Shown in pieces: positions 1 through 8,341 of a stretch of DNA of 64,000 nt (positions are counted from its first letter, which is position 1; each line of letters starts with the position of its first letter). Both the position numbers and the translations under genes were made by a program. The DNA is from CAVQRC01 sp963715045. GTDB lineage: Bacteria; Planctomycetota; Planctomycetia; Pirellulales; Lacipirellulaceae. Under the pieces are notes generated by a model. It ran no database searches. It was not told where the DNA came from and worked only from the letters and a program-made list of their open reading frames with translations. The stretch covers positions 124,001-188,000 of the forward strand of contig CAVQRC010000017.1 of the NCBI GenBank assembly GCA_963715045.1, read 5' to 3'.

Positions 1-23
1 ATTTGCAGGGTCGAAATTTTCAT
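1..23 (-). CDS. possible 5' end of a gene running off the window edge
   Basis: An ATG on the minus strand at 23-21 opens a frame reading MKISTLQ to the window edge. It lies about 100 bases downstream of the SbcD-like phosphoesterase on the same strand. In many bacteria the nuclease subunit is followed by its SMC-like ATPase partner, and those ATPases commonly start MKI-x-x-L. Only seven codons are visible and there is no clear Shine-Dalgarno, so this is an inference from context. Confidence 0.22.
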
Positions 24-124
24 CGTGCCGATTCGCGGGCTGGAGGAGGTGAGGGGGAAGGGTCGAGCCCGATCACCCGGGCTGTCCCGGCCTGATCCTG
101 CGACGTCGATGCTCCCCGGCGCCC

Positions 125-1414
125 TCAGTAATTGTCCGTGTGCCGCTTCGCCAGGGCCTTGTGTTGTTCTTCAACGGTCAGCAGATCGACGCATAGATCG
201 GCCGTGCGTTGCAGGAGATGTTCACGTGCCGCGGCGTCGGGTAACGCCGCCAGGGGCGCCAGTTCGCCGTTGCGATCCGACGCGGCGAGGTAGTCAACCA
301 ACGCCATGGGTTGCGAGGGGTCGTCGCTCATCGTTTGGATCTCGCGGAGCACGTCGCCCAGAATCGTCTCCTGCTCGAACCATGCTTTCGGCAGGGGGCG
401 GGCGATCTGGCTGCGGATTTCGACCGACCACGCACAAGGAGACTGGTGGCCGAAGTCGTCGCGGAGACGGACCAGCAACGCCTCATCTTTGTGCTCGGTG
501 CGAATCGCATGGAGTGCCGGTCCGCTACCCTCGAGATCCCACACCACGAGCATGTCGGCGGTCGCCGTTTTGCCGATCAGGGAACCCACGCGGGCCCGCA
601 TGGCCTCGGAAATGGCCTCGAGCGACAGACGCGGCTCCACCTCAAGTCGTTCGACCTGCCACCGGACGGTGTCGAGCGGAACGAATTGAGGTTTGATTTC
701 ACCCGTCTCATCGACGCTCACCAGAGTGGCACCGCGCGGACCGGGCTCCAGCGGTGAGCGTCCCTGGGGGGTGCCCGCGTAATGAGCCGTTCGCAAGGGC
801 GAAGAGAACGTCTTGCGATGGTGCCTTCCGCCGAGAGCCAGGTAGTCGACCTTTTGCCGCGGCAAGTCGCTGGCCTCGAACTTGCCGTACGCGACACCGA
901 TCGTGAAGATCTCTCCTGCAGGTCGCACCAGCCGATCGAGCGGAACCGCATCGCTCGTGCTGCGGCTGATGCCGACGATGTGGGCCAGCGGTTGACCGTC
1001 GCGGCTGAGTGAGAAACCCTCGCTGTGGGCTTTGGGGAAGACGTGTACGTTGGGCGGGAGGCTCACCCCGGGAGGCCACGCATCGGGCGGATCGACCGTT
1101 CCACCCACCCAATACACGGGAATTTGTTGCGTCTGAAGTCGGGCGAACTGATCTCGGAGAAAGACGATTCCTCGTGGCCCTGCGAGTGCGAGGTCTGCAA
1201 CGTCGCCGGCAAGCAGGACCGCGTCCACTTGTTCGGTAATCGCGAAATCGAACGCGGCCGCGGCGGCGTCATAGGGACAGTTCAGCAGGCGTTCCCGCAA
1301 GTGCTCGGGAATCTCCGTCAGGCCACTCGGCAGATCTTCGAGGTGGAGATCGCTCAGGTGCAACAGCCGCAGCGGACGCTGATGTTGCTTGCGTTGGGTC
1401 GATGGCTGAGACAT
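125..1414 (-). CDS. SbcD/Mre11-like metallophosphoesterase (DNA repair exonuclease family)
   Basis: Predicted calcineurin-like phosphoesterase of 429 aa related to the SbcD/Mre11 nuclease subunit. The N-terminal motif HLSDLHLE and the following LLAGDVADL match phosphoesterase motifs I and II. The usual GNHD motif reads GGTVDPPDAW and the later GHxH motif reads GGRHHRK, so metal coordination may differ from the standard enzymes. I chose the ATG at 1414 because it follows GGAGG by about 7 nt. The open frame extends 44 codons further upstream into an Arg-rich stretch with no family resemblance. The C-terminal 150 residues resemble the capping and helical region of SbcD-like proteins. A second gene may follow at the window edge and could encode the ATPase partner. 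The fold is confident, the nuclease activity is not. Confidence 0.8.
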   Translation of the reverse strand: MSQPSTQRKQHQRPLRLLHLSDLHLEDLPSGLTEIPEHLRERLLNCPYDAAAAAFDFAITEQVDAVLLAGDVADLALAGPRGIVFLRDQFARLQTQQIPVYWVGGTVDPPDAWPPGVSLPPNVHVFPKAHSEGFSLSRDGQPLAHIVGISRSTSDAVPLDRLVRPAGEIFTIGVAYGKFEASDLPRQKVDYLALGGRHHRKTFSSPLRTAHYAGTPQGRSPLEPGPRGATLVSVDETGEIKPQFVPLDTVRWQVERLEVEPRLSLEAISEAMRARVGSLIGKTATADMLVVWDLEGSGPALHAIRTEHKDEALLVRLRDDFGHQSPCAWSVEIRSQIARPLPKAWFEQETILGDVLREIQTMSDDPSQPMALVDYLAASDRNGELAPLAALPDAAAREHLLQRTADLCVDLLTVEEQHKALAKRHTDNY

Positions 1415-1573
1415 CGTCGCCTCCGTGCGCGAAGTCCGTGGATGCTCGGGTCTCGCAGCAGCGCGTCGTCGCCACACAGCGTCGACTCTCCCACGTTGCT
1501 GCGGATGCATGCCGTAGAAGTCTATCCGGGAAGGCCCGTGGCGCAAACTTCACTTTGCGCGGTGCTAGCAGGG

Positions 1574-1654
1574 CTGGGACTGGGACGCTGGGACTCTGGG
1601 ACTCTGGGACGGACTGGGACTACTGGGACGCTGGGACGCTGGGACGCTGGGACA
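1574..1654. repeat. short tandem repeat, unit about 9 bp (GGGACGCTG / GGGACTCTG)
   Basis: About nine imperfect copies of a 9-bp G-rich unit GGGAC(G/T)CTG lie between the phosphoesterase and helicase genes. The same unit recurs at 3740-3850, so the helicase gene is flanked by the family on both sides. Confidence 0.85.
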
Positions 1655-1780
1655 CGATGCAGTCGTCGATCGTCCGTTGTCACGGGCAGCGTTCATCGAC
1701 GTCGTCGCGCGTGGGCAGTGAGGGGGAGCAGCGTCGAGAGAACAGCCGTGCCCGGTTCGGGGACCGGCGCCGAACCGCCG

Positions 1781-3739
1781 CTAAGCCCGTTTGGGCCGCT
1801 GCCATTTATCCGCCTGCCCGGTCATTTCGAAAAGAAACCGGCTGGGATGCGTGTCGCGGGAGCGGCCCCACTTCCGCCGCGACAAGGCGAGCGTCATCGT
1901 GAGTCGGTCCTGGGCCCGCGTGATCCCTACGTAACACAGGCGTCGCTCTTCTTCGATCGAATCGTCGTCGGCCGCCACGGAACGTTTGTGCGGCAGAATT
2001 CCTTCTTCCAGGCCGGCCATGTAGACATGCGGGAACTCGAGTCCTTTGGCCGCGTGCAACGTCATCAGCACGACCGCGTTCTTGCCCAGTTGGGCGTCTC
2101 GCTCCGGATCGGTCCGGTCGGCCAGCAGCAGATGATCGAGAAATCCCTGCAGGCTCGGCTTCGCGGCCCGCGATTCGTAGCCGGCGGCGGCCGTCACAAT
2201 CTCTTCGAGCGACGCTTCGCGGGCCTGCCGTTCGAGCGGCTCGGGATAGATCCGCTGCAATTGCTCGCGATACCTCGTGCGGGCCTGAACTTCCGCGACC
2301 AGATCGGCCGGAGTTAGTTGCTCCGCCCGCTCGCGAAGTCCCCGAACCAGGCCGACCAGCTGGGCAACTCCATCCCGGGCGGCACCGTCCAGAGGTACGG
2401 CGGAACTGGCCAATATCTCCCACAGCGGTTTACCGGCCTCGACTGCCCGCGCGAGCAGTTTCTGCTGAGTCGTCTTGCCGATGCCCCGCGGCGGATTGTT
2501 CAGCACCCGCAACAGCGACGGCTCGTCGCGGGGATCGTGAACGACCTTCAAGTAGGCCACCACGTCGCGGACTTCACGCCGATCAAAGAACGAGCTGGCC
2601 CCGACCAGGACGTACGGGATCTGGGCTTGCCGTAGTTCGGTTTCAAAAGCTCGGGGCTGTTCGTTGGTGCGAAACAAGATCGCCACGTCCCGGGGATCGA
2701 TCACCCTGCGACGGAGCTGTTCCTGGAGATCGGCAACCACCTGCTGGGCCTCGGCCACTTCGTCAGGGCATTGCAGAATCCGCGGCTTGGGCCCCTCGCG
2801 ACCACCGGCCTGAAGGGTCTTGCCATGTCGATGTTTGTTGTACGCGATGAGCGTATTGGCATGGTTCAGAATGGCCGCCGTCGAGCGGTAGTTGAGTTCC
2901 AGAAACACGATCTTGGCTTCGGGCCAGTCTTTCTTGAAGTTGAGGATGTGCTCGATTTCGGCGCCCCGCCAGCCGTAGATCGATTGATCGTCATCACCGA
3001 CCACGCACAGGTTGCGATGGCCGGCGGCCAGGTAACGCACGATTCGATACTGACTGTCGTTCGTGTCCTGATACTCGTCGACCAGGACGTGGTCGAAGCG
3101 TCCCGCCTCGGAGCGGCGAATCTCCGGATGATCGGCGAACAGCTTTACGACCAGCAGCAGCAAGTCATCGAAGTCGACCGCGCCGCGTGATTTGAGCGTC
3201 TTCTGGTAGCGACGATAGGCCGTCGCGGCGAGATGGGCTTTGTCGCAGTCGGCCCGTTCGGCCGCCTGGCCTGGGGCGAGACCGGCCGATTTCCAGCGTC
3301 CGATCCAGTACAGCACGTCGGCCGGAGCCAACGTGTCGCGAGGGACGCGAATCTCGCGGAGGACTTCGCGAGCGATACTTTCCTGGTCGGCCCGATCGCA
3401 GATCGTGAATTGCGGTGGATAACCCAGGTGCTCGATCTGGCGACGGAGGATCCTCACGCAGAGTGAATGAAAGGTAGAGATTTCAGGGACAATGTCGCCC
3501 TTCTTCCGTCGCTTTCGGCCGTGAATCAGGCTCATCGCCCGCTCCCGCATCTCGGCGGCCGCTTTGTTCGTAAATGTCACCGCGAGAATGCGGTCGGCGG
3601 CGGTGCCGCGGCGAATCAGCTCGGCAATCCGGTACGTTACCACGCGCGTCTTGCCGGTCCCCGCCCCGGCGAGTACCAGCATCGGGCCCGACAGGGTGTG
3701 GACCGCATCGTGCTGAACGGAATTGAGAGACGGGGGCAT
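1781..3739 (-). CDS. UvrD/Rep/PcrA-type superfamily 1 DNA helicase
   Basis: 652-aa superfamily 1A ATP-dependent 3'-5' DNA helicase for repair or replication restart. Visible motifs in order are the Q-motif region (LNSVQHDAV), Walker A AGAGTGKT near residue 26, motif Ia TFTNKAAAEM, Walker B VDEYQDTN, motif III GDDDQSIYGWRGA, motif IV LNYRST, motif V TLHAAKGLEF and motif VI CYVGITRAQDRL. The length is closer to Rep (about 670 aa) than to UvrD (about 720 aa), and the C-terminal tail is short. The start codon at 3739 directly abuts a 9-bp tandem repeat array, so no Shine-Dalgarno is visible. The gene lies alone between two arrays of the same repeat. Helicase identity is certain; Rep versus PcrA is not. 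Confidence 0.93.
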   Translation of the reverse strand: MPPSLNSVQHDAVHTLSGPMLVLAGAGTGKTRVVTYRIAELIRRGTAADRILAVTFTNKAAAEMRERAMSLIHGRKRRKKGDIVPEISTFHSLCVRILRRQIEHLGYPPQFTICDRADQESIAREVLREIRVPRDTLAPADVLYWIGRWKSAGLAPGQAAERADCDKAHLAATAYRRYQKTLKSRGAVDFDDLLLLVVKLFADHPEIRRSEAGRFDHVLVDEYQDTNDSQYRIVRYLAAGHRNLCVVGDDDQSIYGWRGAEIEHILNFKKDWPEAKIVFLELNYRSTAAILNHANTLIAYNKHRHGKTLQAGGREGPKPRILQCPDEVAEAQQVVADLQEQLRRRVIDPRDVAILFRTNEQPRAFETELRQAQIPYVLVGASSFFDRREVRDVVAYLKVVHDPRDEPSLLRVLNNPPRGIGKTTQQKLLARAVEAGKPLWEILASSAVPLDGAARDGVAQLVGLVRGLRERAEQLTPADLVAEVQARTRYREQLQRIYPEPLERQAREASLEEIVTAAAGYESRAAKPSLQGFLDHLLLADRTDPERDAQLGKNAVVLMTLHAAKGLEFPHVYMAGLEEGILPHKRSVAADDDSIEEERRLCYVGITRAQDRLTMTLALSRRKWGRSRDTHPSRFLFEMTGQADKWQRPKRA

Positions 3740-3850
3740 TGGGGACGCTGGGACTCTGGGACTCTGGGACGCTGGGACGCTGGGACGCTGGGACTTTGGG
3801 ACTTTGGGACTTTGGGACTGGGACGCTGGGACGCTGGGACGCTAGGACGA
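3740..3850. repeat. short tandem repeat (GGGACGCTG family) abutting the helicase start codon
   Basis: About eleven copies of GGGAC(T/G)(C/T)TG in tandem, beginning immediately next to the helicase ATG on the opposite strand. Same unit as the array at 1574-1654. Confidence 0.88.
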
Positions 3851-3993
3851 CTGGGACTCCGAAGTCCGACGTAGCTCCCGCGAGTACTGCGAGCGTAGCG
3901 AAGTCGGATGGGACTCTGGGACTCTGGGACTCCGAAGTCCGACGTAGCTCCCGCGAGTACTGCGAGCGTAGCGAAGTCGGATGGGACTCTGGG
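3851..3993. repeat. two 70-bp direct repeats with a 73-bp period
   Basis: Copy 1 at 3851-3920 and copy 2 at 3924-3993 look identical by eye. Each begins CTGGGACTCCGAAGTCC, contains CTCCCGCGAGTACTGCGAGC with a central AGTACT palindrome, and ends GGGACTCTGGG. The 9-bp GGGAC unit therefore forms the edges of a larger duplicated module. The rest of the gap to 4212 shows no gene. Confidence 0.85.
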
Positions 3994-4212
3994 GTTGCAG
4001 CGGCAGGTTGGTTTCGACGCGGCGAGCGATTCTAGCGCGGTCCCGGTCTCTCGGGGAATGGGGCGTTCCCGCGACGGCATTCGCATCGCGGGGCGGCCCA
4101 TATTGACGTTCCTCGCCGACTACTCCTATAGTTGCGTCACCAAGGCGGGAACGCCCTCACCCCGGCTTCGTTCGTTTCTGTTTTACCTCCGCTGCTCGAT
4201 TCCGATTCTCTC

Positions 4213-4977
4213 ATGAAGACCGAACGACGCCACGAATTGCAAACCAACGACCTGGCATTACGGTTGCAGCACTTTCTGGAAGGCGTCAAACCGTATGCAA
4301 CCTCGATTTCGCTGGCGGTTGTCGGCCTCCTGGCGGTCGTGTTGATTGCCGTGTTCATGATCCGTCAAAACGCCAGAGAGTCCGCGGAGTCGTGGGAAGA
4401 CTTTCTCTATGCCATGCAGCTCAATCCGCAGGTACTGCTGCGCGAGCCCGAAGAAATGGACGATCTGAAGAAGAACGCCCAGCAGTTTTCGGGCAGCCAG
4501 ATGCTGCAGTGGTTTGACGTCACCTGGGCCGACTTCAATGTCAAACAAGCCACCGACATCTACCTGTCGGATCGTGACCGGGCGGAAGAAGTACTGAAGG
4601 AAGCCAAGAATGCCTACAAATCGGTACTGCAACAGGATCCCTCTGAGGATTTGCGAAATCGGGCCCATCTCGGACTTGCCCGTGTCCATGAGATGCAGAA
4701 CGAAATCGACGAGGCGATCAAGCAGTACAATTCCGTCGGCGGAGCGTTCGCGCGGATCGCGAAGCAGCGCGCCGAGGATCTTGCCGACGAAGGCGTTCGC
4801 CAGACGATTGCCTGGCTGAGCACCGCCGAGTTGACCATTCCCGCGACTCCTCCCGGCGGTGGAATCCCCGGCCTGACGCCCCCGTTTGACTCGCTGGACC
4901 TGGATCCGTCTCCACCCGTTATTCCTGCGACTCCGAACACTCCGGCCGGTGAGCTTCCGGGAAGTGCACTCGATTGA
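4213..4977 (+). CDS. membrane-anchored TPR-like protein
   Basis: 254-aa protein with a cytoplasmic N-terminus, one transmembrane helix at about residues 29-48 (SISLAVVGLLAVVLIAVFMI) and a helical region with a TPR-like stretch around residues 130-200 (AYKSVLQQDP...AHLGLARVHEMQNEIDEAI). The C-terminal 60 residues are Pro/Gly-rich and probably disordered. The layout resembles YfgM/TPR_21-type anchored proteins, but I cannot assign a specific function. I chose the ATG at 4213; an ORF start 27 codons upstream yields a sequence unlike the family. The next gene, on the same strand 156 nt away, is the pseudouridine synthase. Confidence 0.75.
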   Translation: MKTERRHELQTNDLALRLQHFLEGVKPYATSISLAVVGLLAVVLIAVFMIRQNARESAESWEDFLYAMQLNPQVLLREPEEMDDLKKNAQQFSGSQMLQWFDVTWADFNVKQATDIYLSDRDRAEEVLKEAKNAYKSVLQQDPSEDLRNRAHLGLARVHEMQNEIDEAIKQYNSVGGAFARIAKQRAEDLADEGVRQTIAWLSTAELTIPATPPGGGIPGLTPPFDSLDLDPSPPVIPATPNTPAGELPGSALD

Positions 4978-5133
4978 TTGAATTGACCCGGGCCCCTTCC
5001 CGCCCGGTGTCCTCGCCTGTCGCTCGCAGCTCGATCGGGACGGCGTGTCCCGCAAGCCGGTTAACCGTCACCGAAAGTGACTCGGTCCATCGTCCGCGGC
5101 GGGCTGGCCTGTCCACAGCCTTCGTGCCATCGC

Positions 5134-6135
5134 ATGTCTCCCGGCGACGAACCACCCGTCCCTTCATCGATCGCGGCTGACGAGTTCTCCGTGGGCGACG
5201 TTGCCAACGGAATGCGTCTGGACCGCTTCCTTGCGCGGTGCGTCCCCTCAGTGAGCCGCGCCCACCTCCAGCGAATCATCGACGCTGGCGGCGTGCGAGT
5301 CGATGGAGTGGTCACCCGGAAGGCTTCGACGCGGCTCGCGGCCGGCAGTCGTGTCGCGGTGATCGCGATGGATTTGCCGCGCGAAGGGCCATCGCCCGAG
5401 CCGATCGAGCTCGACCTGCTGTATGAAGACGAGTGGATCGCGGTTGTGAACAAGCCCGCCGGGATGGTCGTGCATCCAGGTCGCGGCCACGGATCGGGAA
5501 CGCTGGCCGCAGCGCTGGCGTACCGCTTCGCAGAGCTGAGTCAGGTCGGCGGTGCGGCCCGGCCGGGGATTGTGCACCGACTCGATCGCGACACCAGCGG
5601 CGTGATTCTCGTCGCCAAGAGCGACCATATTCACCACCATCTGTCGGACCAGTTCCGGGCGCGGACGGTCGAGAAGCGTTATCTGGCGATCGTTTCCGGA
5701 CACCCGGATCTGGATCGCGACGTGATTACCAAACCGATTGGAATTCATCCGACGCATCGGGAAAAGATGGCCATTCGCGAGGGACATTCGACGAGCCGTC
5801 ATGCCGAAACACGTTATGAAGTTCAGCACCGTTGGGGCCGCTTTGCCGTCATCGAGGCCCAACCGAAAACGGGCCGAACTCACCAGATACGAGTTCACCT
5901 GGCCAGCATCGGATGCCCCGTTCTGTGCGACAAACTCTACGGAGGTCGTGCTCAGATTTCCCAGGCCGAACTTGCGGGCCGCCCCATCGATCCGACCGCC
6001 CCGCCGCTGCTCGAACGGCAGGCCCTTCACGCCCGTCAGCTCTCATGCGTTCATCCACACACCGGCGAGCGGCTCGAGTTCACCGCACCGGTCCCGCCCG
6101 ACATCCAGCGCGTACTCGATGTCCTGCAAGGGTGA
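5134..6135 (+). CDS. RluA/RluD-family 23S rRNA pseudouridine synthase
   Basis: 333-aa enzyme converting specific uridines, usually in 23S rRNA, to pseudouridine. It has an N-terminal S4 RNA-binding domain (MRLDRFLARCVPSVSRAHLQ...) and a catalytic domain with the motif GIVHRLDRDTSG containing the catalytic Asp. Later motifs EKRYLAIV and GRTHQIRVHL are also typical. I chose the ATG at 5134; a GTG 19 codons upstream is in frame but adds no recognisable sequence. The 3' end overlaps the convergent heme peroxidase gene by 85 bases. RluD is the closest match by domain order, but RluC-type substrates cannot be excluded. Confidence 0.9.
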   Translation: MSPGDEPPVPSSIAADEFSVGDVANGMRLDRFLARCVPSVSRAHLQRIIDAGGVRVDGVVTRKASTRLAAGSRVAVIAMDLPREGPSPEPIELDLLYEDEWIAVVNKPAGMVVHPGRGHGSGTLAAALAYRFAELSQVGGAARPGIVHRLDRDTSGVILVAKSDHIHHHLSDQFRARTVEKRYLAIVSGHPDLDRDVITKPIGIHPTHREKMAIREGHSTSRHAETRYEVQHRWGRFAVIEAQPKTGRTHQIRVHLASIGCPVLCDKLYGGRAQISQAELAGRPIDPTAPPLLERQALHARQLSCVHPHTGERLEFTAPVPPDIQRVLDVLQG

Positions 6136-7847
6136 CCCAGCCCCAGCCTCCGCTGCATTCGCCGCGTACTGATCGCCGCGAGCAGCCCTGCCAGCATTCC
6201 CGCCGCGGTGGTCGGTTCGGGGACCGCGAAAAATACGTTCCCCTGCAGTCCGGCAAGCGACGTGTTTCGCATAATCACATCAGCCAGCGTGGTTCCCCGG
6301 ATTTCCTCGAGATCGCTCAGGGAAAACGCCGGATCGTATTCGAAATAGTACCGATCCCCGTCCCGGAGCGCGGAGAACTGTTTGAAGAGCCCCGCTGCCA
6401 GTGTTCGGCCGACACTCGCCCCAGGCAGGTGTGGCTCGGCCAGCAGTCCTACCCACAAGTCGACATTACTGATGTCGTCCTCGTAGATCGCCGCCATATC
6501 CTCCGCCAATGCGGCGTCACCACCGGTCAGCTCCATGAACGACGATACCTGCCCGAGTCCGAGTTGCTCGCGGACCGTGTTGAAGTCTGCCAGCCCATGG
6601 TCCCGACCACGCATGATATTCAACGCCACCAAGTCCAGGCCGCCCTCACCGGGAGCACCAAACAGGTTGTTTCGCAGCGATCCGACCACTTTCAAGTCGA
6701 CTTCCTGCATTTGCTGCATCGTCAGCCCTTTGAGGATCTGGTCGACGTCGCTTGAATTGGCCATCAAGTCCGGGTTGAAAAACGCAAACTTCATCGGCAG
6801 GTCGCCGGCTGGCGATGGTGACCCGTCGCTGAGCACCCGGTGAAACGAGTTGTTGACCATGGAGTGCCCCAGGCGATAGAAGGCCGTCGCGAATTCGTTG
6901 GCGATCGTGGCGTCGGCATTCTCGTCGTAGCCGCTCCCCACCGCGGCCGGACTGGCCGCGCCCAGCAACGCTGGTAGGAACTCGTGGTAGGTGATGGCCT
7001 GGATCTGCGCGCCGACGAGTTTCCGTGACCGCTCGTACAGCATCTCGTCGTCCCAGCTCGGATGGGACGCCGCCAGTTCCGTGGCCAGGCGATTGTGTTC
7101 CCGCACAAACAGCGTATGCATCGCCGTCAGACCGACGTTTTCGTTCGCCCGGATATCCCCGGCCAGGTACAGCGTGGAAGGATCGGCCCCGACGTCATTT
7201 GCATTGGGCAATCCGGCCGTGTTCTTCGGCAGCATGCGATCGCCGGTGGTCGCGAGCAGACCGCCGGAATAGGTCCTCAACGCCGCGGCCCGGGTCGAGT
7301 CCGATCCATACACCATGGAACCGTCGATGTACGCAGTAATTGCATTGGACTGCTCTCGGGGATTCGACAAGTCCGTTCCCGTGCCAACTGCCACCGCCGT
7401 TCGCGAAGTCGGGATCATCGGGAACAACGCATCATTCGGGTCGGTGACCGGTATCGTCATCGGCTGGTCAGGATCTGTGAGCGCGAGGCTGATGTCGTGA
7501 TCGAGAAACTGCCCCCACTGCCAGACGAAATCGCTCAGCCCACGCGCGCTGTAAATCGGCGTCGTCTGATGCGAAAGGGCGTTGCTGAGCGCCCGCGGGT
7601 TGGGCCGACTTGAACCGCCCGGGGCATTCATGCCGTCGCCATAGTCCGGGTCGCACCATCGCGCCATCGGCATTCCAGCCGAGCCACGCAAGAGATCGGT
7701 GAGATGGTTCTCGGTCCCGTCAATCGTGCGACCGAATGCGACTGGATCCCCATCGACGCTGAGCAGCAGCAGAACGAAAAGGAACAGCGGAGTGGCTCGG
7801 ACCGATGCCAGCGGCGACGCGCTGTAGAAGGTACCTGGCGTTTTCAT
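6051..7847 (-). CDS. secreted animal-type heme peroxidase with PEP-CTERM-like sorting signal
   Basis: 598-aa member of the animal heme peroxidase (peroxinectin/peroxicin) family. A signal peptide (ATPLFLFVLLLLSVDG) is followed by DGTENH and the distal-histidine motif WGQFLDHDI. The proximal histidine lies in YRLGHSMVNN, and the conserved loop IMRGRDHGLADFN is present. Near the C-terminus VPEPTTAAGMLAGLLAAI followed by STRRMQRR looks like a PEP-CTERM sorting signal. The frame then runs on for about 27 residues of basic, low-quality sequence overlapping the 3' end of the pseudouridine synthase gene. PEP-CTERM proteins normally stop just after the basic cluster, so the stop may have been lost. 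The gene stands alone, with its promoter in the 494-nt gap to the right. Confidence 0.88.
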   Translation of the reverse strand: MKTPGTFYSASPLASVRATPLFLFVLLLLSVDGDPVAFGRTIDGTENHLTDLLRGSAGMPMARWCDPDYGDGMNAPGGSSRPNPRALSNALSHQTTPIYSARGLSDFVWQWGQFLDHDISLALTDPDQPMTIPVTDPNDALFPMIPTSRTAVAVGTGTDLSNPREQSNAITAYIDGSMVYGSDSTRAAALRTYSGGLLATTGDRMLPKNTAGLPNANDVGADPSTLYLAGDIRANENVGLTAMHTLFVREHNRLATELAASHPSWDDEMLYERSRKLVGAQIQAITYHEFLPALLGAASPAAVGSGYDENADATIANEFATAFYRLGHSMVNNSFHRVLSDGSPSPAGDLPMKFAFFNPDLMANSSDVDQILKGLTMQQMQEVDLKVVGSLRNNLFGAPGEGGLDLVALNIMRGRDHGLADFNTVREQLGLGQVSSFMELTGGDAALAEDMAAIYEDDISNVDLWVGLLAEPHLPGASVGRTLAAGLFKQFSALRDGDRYYFEYDPAFSLSDLEEIRGTTLADVIMRNTSLAGLQGNVFFAVPEPTTAAGMLAGLLAAISTRRMQRRLGLGHPCRTSSTRWMSGGTGAVNSSRSPVCG

Positions 7848-8341
7848 CGTAGGCGACTTTCCAGAGAATGAAGCTCGACATCATTTCAGACTCGTGATCC
7901 ACGTCTCGCAACGCGGTTTGCTCGTTCACGATATCACAGCATTGGCGTCCAACGTCCAGTGCTTTTCCGCCGCCGTGGCGACTGCCAGAAAAAAATCCTG
8001 GAAACCAACCGCGAGGCACGCGGATGCTGTTTCTATTGGGCTGGGGCGACGCAATTTGTCGGCATTGCAACGCGATCCGGGCCGGCGTCGTGCTCGGATC
8101 GCGAAATTCACGCGGATCGATGCGGCTGAGAGCAAAGCTGACCGACCTCGGTCAAATTGCTAAGAAACTGCTGCAACAGGCCGGACCTCCGCAACTGCAC
8201 CCCTGGCCCCCGACCCCTGACCCCCGACCCCTGCCCGACCGCGGGTGTTCATCATCGCTCTTGCGATGAACCACCCACGCCGCTACACTCCCGCCGATTT
8301 TTTCCAGTATGCAGCGAAATGGCGTCCCAGGAGTCGCGGGC
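7848..8341. other. divergent intergenic region
   Basis: About 490 nt between the divergently transcribed peroxidase and glycosyltransferase genes. It must hold both promoters, but I see no convincing -35/-10 pair. The only distinct structure is a C-rich tandem stretch at 8200-8240. The small ORFs here look like chance frames. Confidence 0.5.
8200..8240. repeat. CCCCTGAC/CCCCCGAC short tandem repeat
   Basis: About five imperfect 7-8 bp units of CCCC(C)GACC/CCCCTGAC just before the glycosyltransferase gene. This is the reverse complement of the GGGGTCAG unit repeated at 14988-15055. Confidence 0.7.

Noticed and set aside
3739..4101. ORFs reading WDSGTLGRWDAGTLG-type repeats near 1.6 and 3.8 kb
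   Set aside because: They translate tandem 9-bp repeats and have no family similarity.
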